From positions 1-10,997 of the forward strand of contig NZ_WJFC01000313.1 in assembly GCF_009725235.1 (NCBI RefSeq): a stretch of 10,997 bases of DNA. Direction: 5' to 3'. The notes beneath the pieces are model-generated. The model saw only the letters and a program-made list of their open reading frames with translations. It did no database searches and had not been told where the DNA came from. Positions 1 through 5,071 of this stretch are shown in pieces. Source of the stretch: Scytonema sp. UIC 10036 (GTDB lineage Bacteria > Cyanobacteriota > Cyanobacteriia > Cyanobacteriales > Nostocaceae). The translations under genes and the position numbers were made by a program. How positions within the stretch are numbered: the first letter of the stretch is position 1; each line of letters starts with the position of its first letter.

Positions 1-131
1 TGTAGTCAGTTCCAACACTCAACTTCTTGCAGATTCTTATGGAGTTTCTTATGGAATTAGCGAACCGATTTCAGTGTTGCTTTAGTGAGTCGCTTGAAGT
101 GCTGTGTCAAACATTTCGCACTGCCTTTCGA
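1..131. other. Non-coding 3' flank of the SDR gene
   Basis: No convincing gene or rho-independent terminator is visible. The only local structure is a short imperfect tandem repeat, TTCTTATGGA at 34-43 and again at 47-56. A 10-codon minus-strand ORF starts just after the SDR stop but has no supporting signal. Confidence 0.4.
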
Positions 132-878
132 CTACTGCGCTACAAACCCACCATCTACCATTAACGTTTCACCTGTTACGAACGATGCTAGGTCAGATGA
201 TAAAAACAGGACTGCATTTGCAACTTCAAGCGGTGTTCCAATTCGTCCGATCGGGTGAAGTCCTGTCAAGTAAGCTTTGGCTTCATCTGTAACTGCTTCA
301 AACATATCTGTTTTGATTGCCCCTGGTGCAACAACATTGATGCGAATACCCGCTTTGGCATATTGGAGGGCAGCAGCTTTGGTTAAGCCTACTACTGCAT
401 GTTTACTCGCGGTGTAGAGGGGTAAGTTAGGAAGTGCAACTACTCCAACCGCAGATGCCATATTGACGATTGAACCACTTCCCTGTTTCAACATCTGAGC
501 AATTTCATATCTCATCGACAACCAAACGCCTTTGACATTGACGTTCATAGTGCGGTCATATTCAGCTTCTGCTTGCTCAATCAATGAGGGATTTTCGCCG
601 CCCGTTCCTGCATTATTAAAAGCAATATTTAACCGACCAAAAACGCCAACCGCTTTATCAACCATGGCTTCAACATCGTCTTCTTTCGTTACATCTGCTT
701 GCACAAAAATCGCCTCTCCGCCAGCTTCCTTGATCGATCGAACAGTTTCTTCACCTTCATCCATTCGACGACCCACCACCACCACTTTTGCTTGTTGTTG
801 AGCATAAGCGATCGCGGTAGCTCTACCAATGCCCGCTGTCCCTCCCGTCACTAAAGCAACCTTGTCTTTAAGCATCAT
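132..878 (-). CDS. SDR-family NAD(P)-dependent oxidoreductase
   Basis: A 248-residue protein, the usual length of a classical short-chain dehydrogenase/reductase. Visible motifs are the Rossmann glycine motif TGGTAGIG (residues 11-18), NNAG (88-91), and the catalytic tetrad Asn114, Ser142, Tyr155 and Lys159 (in YTASK), followed by the PG motif at 185-186. The GRR at 36-38, just after the second beta strand, hints at NADPH rather than NADH preference (inference). Family members reduce ketones or oxidise alcohols in the cytosol; the substrate cannot be read from sequence. Two ATG codons are adjacent (876-878 and 873-875); AGAGG lies about 8 bases upstream, so 878 is used. It is the last gene of the minus-strand row, 272 bp downstream of the NTF2-like gene. 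Nothing looks broken. Family assignment is firm; substrate is unknown. Confidence 0.95.
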   Translation of the reverse strand: MMLKDKVALVTGGTAGIGRATAIAYAQQQAKVVVVGRRMDEGEETVRSIKEAGGEAIFVQADVTKEDDVEAMVDKAVGVFGRLNIAFNNAGTGGENPSLIEQAEAEYDRTMNVNVKGVWLSMRYEIAQMLKQGSGSIVNMASAVGVVALPNLPLYTASKHAVVGLTKAAALQYAKAGIRINVVAPGAIKTDMFEAVTDEAKAYLTGLHPIGRIGTPLEVANAVLFLSSDLASFVTGETLMVDGGFVAQ

Positions 879-942
879 GATAGTTACCTCTTGTTGTGAA
901 TGGTTATGTTACTTGCGTCAAAAACTCAATGGGCAGCAATAC

Positions 943-1150
943 GTGTAGGAGCCAGCAACAAGAAGCGCCTCGATCTATAACCAGGATGAGTAACGATTCT
1001 GGTTGTAGGAGCCGGGTTTGAGCATTGCTCTAATTCACACGATGAATTCGATGCCATACTTGGGTGCTACTGCCAAAATTCGCTCGATCGCTTCGGGAGT
1101 AGCTGGCCGGGATGGCGGGTTTGGGTATTGATGTTTGCTGGCTCCTACAC
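943..1150. repeat. 208-bp segment bounded by a 16-bp inverted repeat
   Basis: GTGTAGGAGCCAGCAA at 943-958 is matched by its exact reverse complement at 1135-1150. A third, direct partial copy (TGTAGGAGCC) lies at 1004-1013, exactly 60 bp after the first. The right repeat abuts the stop codon of the NTF2-like gene (1151-1153). No clear target-site duplication flanks the segment, so a MITE is possible but not shown. It could also be a REP-like family or long-range RNA structure between the NTF2-like and SDR genes. Confidence 0.5.
1035..1121 (-). pseudogene. Possible C-terminal remnant of a cupin-domain protein
   Basis: On the minus strand a short open stretch reads NPPSRPATPEAIERI followed by LAVAPKYGIEFIV and a TGA stop at 1035-1037. 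The pattern, a proline-rich linker then an amphipathic helix ending in APKYGIEF, resembles the C-terminal tail of cupin-domain proteins. That resemblance is from memory of the family, not from a search. Upstream in frame there is no start or cupin barrel: the frame runs into the NTF2-like gene and meets a stop. If real, it is the 3' scrap of a gene removed by rearrangement. It could be a chance ORF. Confidence 0.3.
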
Positions 1151-1732
1151 TTAGTTGCGCTCGATTAGTGTGTTTGAAGGTAAGTTGGGATCGATCGCCT
1201 TGCGCGCACTGTCAACCCCTACAACGGGGAGTGTACCCGGATCGAGCATACCGAGTTGAACCAATACACTTGCCTGATCCCAGTAAATGTGCTCATGGGC
1301 TAGCTTGCCGTCACGGAACTGGACGATCGCTACTACTGGCACTTCCACCCGTTTTCCGGTGGGAGCAACGCTGGGTAATATCCATTCCATCCAAACAGTA
1401 TGAGTGAACTTAGCCACCATTTCATCCACGAGTTGATCTGTCCCGATCGTGCGCGAGATTAAGGTCAACTCCATGTCCGGCGGCATCTGTGGAATCAAGT
1501 ATTTGGAATAAAACTCGCGCAGTGCTGGTTTCCCGACTCCCCCAGTCATTACCGGGATGTGGTTAACGTAAGCATCTTCAACCATCGTAGCGAGGGCATC
1601 TTCAGTACTGTGAGTGCCAAACTCGTACTGTAAATGCTCTTCCCAAAGTGCTTGCAAAGACTCCTGGGCTGGTGTCAAATTGGTAGTTGCTTGTAAATTT
1701 GCTTGTCTGTCTACAGTTTGCTCTTTGACCAT
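1151..1732 (-). CDS. NTF2-like / SnoaL-like family protein
   Basis: A 193-residue cytosolic protein with the cone-shaped alpha+beta fold pattern of SnoaL-like members of the NTF2 superfamily. An N-terminal helix (about 26-57) is followed by NHIPVMTGG (57-65), an FYSKYLIPQMPPDMEL segment, and the strand-rich end VPVVAIVQFRDGKLAHEHIYWDQAS (131-155, here split for reference as 131-145 and HEHIYWDQAS at 146-155). Related proteins include polyketide-cyclase-like enzymes and domains found beside dienelactone hydrolases; the reaction here is unknown. The tail after residue 165 is longer than the core fold requires. The start at 1732 is supported by AGGAGT about 7-9 bases upstream. Company with an SDR and an isochorismatase-like hydrolase suggests small-molecule modification (inference). 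Confidence 0.85.
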   Translation of the reverse strand: MVKEQTVDRQANLQATTNLTPAQESLQALWEEHLQYEFGTHSTEDALATMVEDAYVNHIPVMTGGVGKPALREFYSKYLIPQMPPDMELTLISRTIGTDQLVDEMVAKFTHTVWMEWILPSVAPTGKRVEVPVVAIVQFRDGKLAHEHIYWDQASVLVQLGMLDPGTLPVVGVDSARKAIDPNLPSNTLIERN

Positions 1733-1807
1733 GATTAAATACTCCTGGTTCTATCTATCTAAAGTGTCTTGAGTTCCAATGCTTGACTGCTTTGGTGATT
1801 CTTAAAA

Positions 1808-1820
1808 ATCAAAATTTGAT
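1808..1820. promoter_or_regulatory. 13-bp palindrome upstream of the NTF2-like gene
   Basis: ATCAAA-A-TTTGAT is a perfect inverted repeat with a one-base centre, 76 bp upstream of the NTF2-like start codon, in the 144-bp gap between that gene and the DsbA-like gene. Its size and place suit a repressor or activator operator, but AT-rich palindromes arise by chance and no regulator is identified. Confidence 0.25.
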
Positions 1821-1876
1821 AGCTTACAGCACTTACAGGCAAGTCAGACATGAATTGGGAGCAAAGATCGGGGAAA

Positions 1877-2434
1877 TTAATAACTTGCAGCAATCATGGT
1901 TGCCATCAACTCCGTCGTGTTCCAGTGCCCGGTATACTGAATTCCATTGATAAACAGGGCTTGGGTAGTCGTCACTCCACTCTCTATTCCGCCTTCTATA
2001 TCTTCATTGATGCGATCGACATGCACTTGTTTAGACAACTCTTTGAGAAATTGAGGAATGTCAAGCCCTAAATCATTGGCGTACTCGACAAGATAACCGT
2101 TCTCCAACCTTCGTTGATGGTCAAATAAAGTATCGCTCATTAACCAAAACTTTCTTTGGGCGGCGGCAGCAACGGCTGCTTGGGCTGCCCGTTGAGCATG
2201 GGGATAAATCTGTGTTTGTGGAAAATGACGGAAGATGAAGCATAAATAATCTTCTCCAAAAGCAGCACTAAGCTCTCGTTTTATCGCTTTAATCATCTTG
2301 TAAACGTTCGCACTTCTAGAGCATTGATAGTCTCCATACATCACCAGCACTACCTTGGCACTCAACACACCTTGAATCCAATCTTGGGCTGAAGGCGGTA
2401 CAAGTAAGGAACTGCGGCTACGATCGTTGTTCAT
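1877..2434 (-). CDS. DsbA-family thioredoxin-fold protein with degenerate active site
   Basis: A 185-residue protein with no signal peptide or membrane segment. The N-terminal strand VVLVMYGDYQC (28-38) is the thioredoxin-fold start of DsbA-family proteins. A helical insertion (about 78-145) follows, then GVTTTQALFING (153-164), which matches the usual GVxGTPxxFING strand. Two hallmark residues are changed: the redox motif is C38-S-R-S41 instead of CxxC, and the cis-proline position is Gln158. Each is one base from the canonical codon (AGT vs TGT; CAA vs CCA). It therefore probably cannot act as a normal dithiol oxidase. A CxxS form could bind thiols, act as a monothiol reductase or chaperone, or be a gene losing function. 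The start at 2434 is forced by an in-frame stop at 2450-2452; the Shine-Dalgarno is weak. Confidence 0.85.
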   Translation of the reverse strand: MNNDRSRSSLLVPPSAQDWIQGVLSAKVVLVMYGDYQCSRSANVYKMIKAIKRELSAAFGEDYLCFIFRHFPQTQIYPHAQRAAQAAVAAAAQRKFWLMSDTLFDHQRRLENGYLVEYANDLGLDIPQFLKELSKQVHVDRINEDIEGGIESGVTTTQALFINGIQYTGHWNTTELMATMIAASY

Positions 2435-2506
2435 CTTTCTAAATCTGCATCAAGCATGGAACTTTGCAATTAACTTGCTCAATTCATTGCCTGGATGACT
2501 GTTTGC

Positions 2507-2633
2507 ATAAATTCAATATAGGAGATCGCCTTCAAGCTGTCGTCTATAGCGAGTTAAATTTTTTACAGTGCAAATTGATAGAGTAACCATGCCATCGCAG
2601 AGTATAAGGCTAGCTATAACTTAAGTTAGGATC
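2507..2633. repeat. 127-bp direct repeat, copy 1 (upstream of DsbA-like gene)
   Basis: Aligns without gaps to 3729-3855 at a constant offset of 1222 bp, with about 13 mismatches by hand count (near 90% identity). It ends 73 bp upstream of the DsbA-like start codon on the minus strand. It contains the palindrome TAACTTAAGTTA at 2617-2628. On the minus strand both copies keep a 10-codon ORF starting ATGGCATGG, with two codon differences, but without a ribosome binding site. Placement before a gene in both copies suggests promoter or operator DNA, or a dispersed repeat. Confidence 0.85.
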
Positions 2634-2954
2634 GGGCGCATCTTGATGAACAGGAGTTAAAAGACCTTTCTTTTTCCTTTTAGCTTAGCTCCTACCTAAT
2701 TGCTAATTCTCAACGCTGTGACAATGCTTATAGAAGAGGCGTTTCTTTACATTTTTTCTCTGAAGTTTTCCGTTGTTTTAATATTACTCCGAGTCAACTT
2801 TTCCTTTAGTTTTTCTTCATGTTATTTCTTCCACCTTTTTGGAAGGTAAAGTTGGACAACCTGGCCAGAATCTTCTTCAAGTCACACTGATAACCAATTC
2901 CTTCCTCACCTTCCCTTTTTTTATTTTGTGCGTGCGCGTTGCAATTAGGTGCTT
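2634..2954. other. Intergenic region between hydrolase and repeat copy 1
   Basis: About 320 bp without a recognisable gene. It is pyrimidine-rich on the plus strand and much poorer in G+C than the hydrolase beside it. An imperfect inverted repeat lies near 2651-2694: AGGAG with TTAAAAG pairs with CTTTTAG and CTCCT, leaving a small bulge. It is not followed by a T run on the minus strand, so it is not a clear terminator. Confidence 0.4.
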
Positions 2955-3635
2955 TTACACAGGTGCCATTTGCCGATCGAGCTTGGTCTCTCGTCCATCT
3001 CGTTGCACGGATTGAGCTTTGTCATAGCTCTCCATCAGGGCGCGGTAAGGCGGCACGATGTGGTCAACCGCAACAGCGGCAAACTCCATTGCGTCCGGAC
3101 GGTTCCACGTGTTCATGAGTTCGCTCATTACTGCGTAAGCGTCGATGGGCATGGCTCCCGCCTGGACGACGCGGGCCAGAGTGAGGTCGGTCGCCATCTG
3201 GCTCCAGTTGCCAGAAGCGTCAATGATCGTGAAGACCTTGTAACCAGCGGCCAGTGCGCTCAGCGTCGGAAACGCCATGCACACACTGGTGAGAGTTCCG
3301 GCGATGAGGAGAGTCTTTCGCCCGGTCTTCTCGATAGCATCTACCCAAGCTGGGTTATCCCAGGCGTTAATCTGTCCTGTGCGCGGAATGTAAACCGCTT
3401 CAGGATTGTGCTGGTGGATTTCGGGAATTAGGGGACCATTGGGACCATCGGGCACCGAAGCAGTCGTGAATGTCGGAATCTTGGCGAGTCGGGAAATCTT
3501 GGCGAGCGCCGTGACATTGGAGCGGAGGACTGGGAGTTCGATGTCACGCACAAGTTGGAATAGTCCGCTCTGATGATCGATCAGCAGCAGCACGGCGTCG
3601 TTGGGATCGATCATTGTGTCGATGGTGTGGCTCAT
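2955..3635 (-). CDS. Isochorismatase-like / YcaC-type cysteine hydrolase
   Basis: A 226-residue protein close in size and pattern to Escherichia coli YcaC, a homo-oligomeric hydrolase of unknown substrate in the isochorismatase superfamily. Visible are [18 protein letters not shown] with Asp20, [11 protein letters not shown] (63-73), [12 protein letters not shown] with Arg85 (84-95), and [13 protein letters not shown] with the nucleophile Cys119. An ATG ten codons upstream (3665) is open, but AAGGAG lies about 9 bases before the ATG at 3633-3635, which also fits the family N-terminus, so 3635 is chosen. Sampled 60-base stretches are 62-65% G+C, against about 43% in the sensor gene, and it has no GCGATCGC octamer. 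With the flanking direct repeats this suggests acquisition from another lineage (inference). Confidence 0.93.
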   Translation of the reverse strand: MSHTIDTMIDPNDAVLLLIDHQSGLFQLVRDIELPVLRSNVTALAKISRLAKIPTFTTASVPDGPNGPLIPEIHQHNPEAVYIPRTGQINAWDNPAWVDAIEKTGRKTLLIAGTLTSVCMAFPTLSALAAGYKVFTIIDASGNWSQMATDLTLARVVQAGAMPIDAYAVMSELMNTWNRPDAMEFAAVAVDHIVPPYRALMESYDKAQSVQRDGRETKLDRQMAPV

Positions 3636-3639
3636 GGGT

Positions 3640-3651
3640 TTATCTCCTTTT
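3640..3651 (-). promoter_or_regulatory. Strong ribosome binding site of the hydrolase
   Basis: The minus strand reads AAAAAAGGAGAT here, with AGGAG about 8-9 bases before the ATG at 3633-3635. It decides between that ATG and the open upstream ATG at 3663-3665. Confidence 0.8.
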
Positions 3652-3728
3652 TTATTCAAATTCAATCAATGTCATTTTTTCCTAGCTATCTGGGGCGTGT
3701 CCAGTTCTAGTACTCAGCTTCTTTCAGA

Positions 3729-3855
3729 ATAAGTTCAATATAGGAGATCGCCTTCAAGCTGTCGTCTACAGCAAGTTAAAATTTTTACAGTATAAATTGA
3801 TAGATTAACCATGCCATCGTGGAGTAGAAGGCTGGCTCTAACTTAAGTTAGAATC
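3729..3855. repeat. 127-bp direct repeat, copy 2 (upstream of hydrolase)
   Basis: Partner of 2507-2633. It ends 93 bp upstream of the hydrolase start and begins 22 bp beyond the ancestral stop of the broken response regulator. Here the palindrome extends to 14 bp, CTAACTTAAGTTAG at 3838-3851. The two copies bracket the hydrolase in a 1222-bp repeat unit, the layout left by a tandem duplication or by insertion through recombination between repeats. No sharp sigma-70 promoter could be fixed inside. Confidence 0.85.
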
Positions 3856-3928
3856 CAAATTCAATCGAACGTACACCTTACAAACTGACAATGCCGCGTT
3901 TAACACCAACAATCACAGCTTGAGTGCG

Positions 3929-3956
3929 TTCGCGAAGCGCAAGCTGTACCCAGTTT
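3929..3956. repeat. 28-bp insertion, probable small dispersed repeat
   Basis: Contains TTCGCGAAGCGCAAGCTGTA, with the palindrome TTCGCGAA. Deleting these 28 bases joins GTGCG to ATCGCTGAC. This restores the response-regulator frame (SDRTQAV) and creates the HIP1 octamer GCGATCGC at the junction. GCTTCGCGAACGC-like words are typical of small dispersed repeats described in Nostoc-type genomes (from memory). No target duplication is visible. Confidence 0.7.
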
Positions 3957-4132
3957 ATCGCTGACATCTAACTTATTCAAAATCCGGTTGACATGAGATT
4001 TAACAGTGCCTTCACCGATACTCAAAGCAGCCGCAATATCGGCATTGCTCATTCCCTGTGCCATTGAGCGGAGTACCGCCAGTTCTCGTTCACTCAGTTC
4101 TGGATTGCTGAGCCGCTGTACCAACTTTGCTC

Positions 4133-4173
4133 CCACATCAGGCGGAATATACTTTTGACCCCGATGAACGGTA
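4133..4173. repeat. 41-bp direct repeat, HTH-side copy
   Basis: Matches 4662-4702 at 37 of 41 positions, offset 529. Both copies encode TVHRGQKYIPxDV of the response-regulator linker on the minus strand. The pair brackets the inserted 488 bp. Three of the four mismatches cluster next to the transposase junction, so the true duplication may be only the outer 30 or so bases. Confidence 0.85.
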
Positions 4174-4269
4174 ATTGGTACTATAAATCCTTAAAGACTT
4201 TCTCGAATAATTGGGCGGGAAATGTTAAAAACCGTTGAGATATCGCTTGTTGACTGACTGTCTTGGGAC

Positions 4270-4274
4270 TACAC
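4270..4274. repeat. Target-site duplication, left (TACAC)
   Basis: Immediately precedes the GGGTATCC end of the miniature element and is identical to 4581-4585. Removing one copy with the element restores the interrupted transposase frame. Confidence 0.85.
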
Positions 4275-4580
4275 GGGTATCCGCCGAGATAACGGCAAAA
4301 TGGGACACATTGTAAAGTTATGTAACGTAGATGTTTGAAAACCCTTTATTTTACGTTTTTTCAATGCCGGATTGAGCGTATCCTCTCTCGTGAAGACATT
4401 CCCTAAAAAGGTCATTAATGGGTAAGTTTGAGGGACAAAATAGCGTGAAGAGTTGATTTTAATGTGCAAAAACTTGAATGTCTCTGTACCATTTTTTGGC
4501 AAGTTAGTAAATTATTAAAGCACGTTCCGCAACATTTGTTTACAACGTGTCCCATTTTGCACATACCTCGGCGGATACCC
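4275..4580. mobile_element. 306-bp MITE with 42-bp TIRs, probably Tn3-derived
   Basis: The left end (4275-4316) and right end (4539-4580, inverted) match at 37 of 42 positions. Shared blocks are GGGTATCCGCCGAG, then GCAAAATGGGACAC, then TTGTAAA. The element is flanked by perfect 5-bp duplications TACAC at 4270-4274 and 4581-4585. It carries no transposase; the minus-strand open frame across it (77 codons from 4502) resembles nothing known to me and reads into the end repeat. A 5-bp duplication with roughly 38-42-bp ends that start GGG and finish near TAAAG fits Tn3-family ends, so it is probably a Tn3-derived inverted-repeat miniature element. It must be moved by a transposase encoded elsewhere. 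Confidence 0.88.
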
Positions 4581-5064
4581 TACACCACAAAAAACCTTCG
4601 CGTGCTAACATTCTTGTCAGTTCCGTGACTCCCGCTACGTCTCGCCATAGCAAGGTTAATACCACATCGAGTGGAATATACTTCTGACCCCGATGAACGG
4701 TACGAATCGCATTCAGAAGCTCGTCAGGTTCAGTTTCTTTCAACAGATATCCTTTGGCTCCTGCCTGCAATCCCCGATAAATATCTTCGTCACTATCATA
4801 CGTGGTCAGTACAATAATCCGAGCAGATTTAACGCTCGCACAAATTGCACCAATGGCGGCAACTCCTTCCACTTCAGGCATTCGCAGATCCATTAGCGTT
4901 ACATCTGGTTGGTGTTCCCGAAAGGCGGCGATCGCCTGTTCACCATTTTCAGCTTGGGCAATCACCTGCATATCTGGGTCACGGTTAATAATCGTGGCTA
5001 ATCCTTGCCGAAAAATAGCATGATCGTCTGCAATCAGAACCCGAATGGTTATGGCTTGGCTCAT
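4540..5064 (-). CDS. Truncated NarL-family response regulator: receiver domain with transposon-encoded tail
   Basis: Residues 1-131 form a complete receiver: acidic pair Asp13-Asp14, phospho-acceptor Asp59 in VTLMDLRMP, Thr87/Thr88 in VLTTYD, and Lys109 in GYLLKE. After YIP the frame enters the transposase fragment and finally the inverted repeat of the miniature element (ending RVSAEVCAKWDTL), giving 174 residues with no DNA-binding domain. The start at 5064 is preferred over the open ATG at 5094: GGGAG, inside the last codons of the sensor gene, lies about 10 bases upstream, and the family N-terminus fits. The start is 7 bp past the sensor stop, implying translational coupling. It could still take phosphate from the sensor but not act on promoters directly; the tail may make it unstable (inference). 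Confidence 0.87.
   Translation of the reverse strand: MSQAITIRVLIADDHAIFRQGLATIINRDPDMQVIAQAENGEQAIAAFREHQPDVTLMDLRMPEVEGVAAIGAICASVKSARIIVLTTYDSDEDIYRGLQAGAKGYLLKETEPDELLNAIRTVHRGQKYIPLDVVLTLLWRDVAGVTELTRMLAREGFLWCRVSAEVCAKWDTL
4581..4585. repeat. Target-site duplication, right (TACAC)
   Basis: Immediately follows the GGATACCC end of the miniature element; the pair shows a real transposition event rather than a chance hairpin. Confidence 0.85.
4662..4702. repeat. 41-bp direct repeat, receiver-side copy
   Basis: Partner of 4133-4173. Here the linker reads YIPLDVV instead of YIPPDVG, because the frame passes into transposase sequence. Forty-one bases is far longer than normal insertion-sequence target duplications. 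Recombination between two paralogous regulator genes, or capture by microhomology, is an alternative origin. Confidence 0.85.
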
Positions 5065-5071
5065 CGTGACG

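Larger units (their letters stand above)
3878..4173 (-). pseudogene. DNA-binding (LuxR/NarL HTH) half of a broken response regulator
   Basis: From TVHRGQKYIPPDVGAKLV the frame continues through LSERELAVLRSMAQGMSN, ADIAAALSIGEGTVKSHV and NRILNKLDVSD, a complete LuxR-type helix-turn-helix with recognition helix GEGTVKSHVNRIL. After LDVSD a 28-bp insertion shifts the frame and the protein ends with an abnormal tail at 3900-3902. In the ancestral frame the DNA continues RTQAVIVGVKRGIVSL and stops at 3878-3880, a normal NarL-type C-terminus. The 5' side is cut from its receiver by the 488-bp insertion at 4174-4661. A GTG at 4134-4136 could start a 78-residue HTH-only peptide, but no ribosome binding site is seen. 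Confidence 0.88.
4184..4674 (-). pseudogene. N-terminal fragment of an IS4-like transposase, split by a miniature element
   Basis: Reading the minus strand from 4674, the frame gives PLDVVLTLLWRDVAGVTELT and RMLAREGFLWC, where the miniature element cuts in. Skipping 4275-4580 and one TACAC, the same frame resumes as SPKTVSQQAISQRFLTFPAQ and LFEKVFKDL, then meets TAG at 4181-4183. This is the N-terminal region pattern of a DDE transposase group common in cyanobacteria, IS4-like as recalled. The catalytic DDE domain and both insertion-sequence ends are absent, so it is a dead fragment. It is what separates the receiver and HTH of the response regulator. Confidence 0.75.

Noticed and set aside
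1..131. Terminator after the SDR gene
   Set aside because: Only a 5-bp stem with a long loop and no T run.
943..1150. Calling the 208-bp segment a MITE
   Set aside because: The inverted repeat is real, but no target-site duplication was found at either side.
2507..2633. Sigma-70 promoter or leader peptide (ATGGCATGG ORF) inside the 127-bp repeat
   Set aside because: Candidate -35/-10 pairs had poor spacing, and the 10-codon ORF has no ribosome binding site, so neither is listed as a feature.
2949..3431. 160-codon plus-strand ORF antisense to the hydrolase
   Set aside because: Mirror frame of a G+C-rich conserved gene; no ribosome binding site or recognisable domain.
4269..4502. 77-codon minus-strand ORF across the miniature element
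   Set aside because: It ends within the target duplication and left inverted repeat, has no recognisable motif and lies in non-coding MITE DNA.
4275..4580. Tn7-like or CRISPR-associated transposon end
   Set aside because: No tandem TnsB-type sites, no TGT terminus and no Cas or tns genes; the short symmetric element fits a MITE better.
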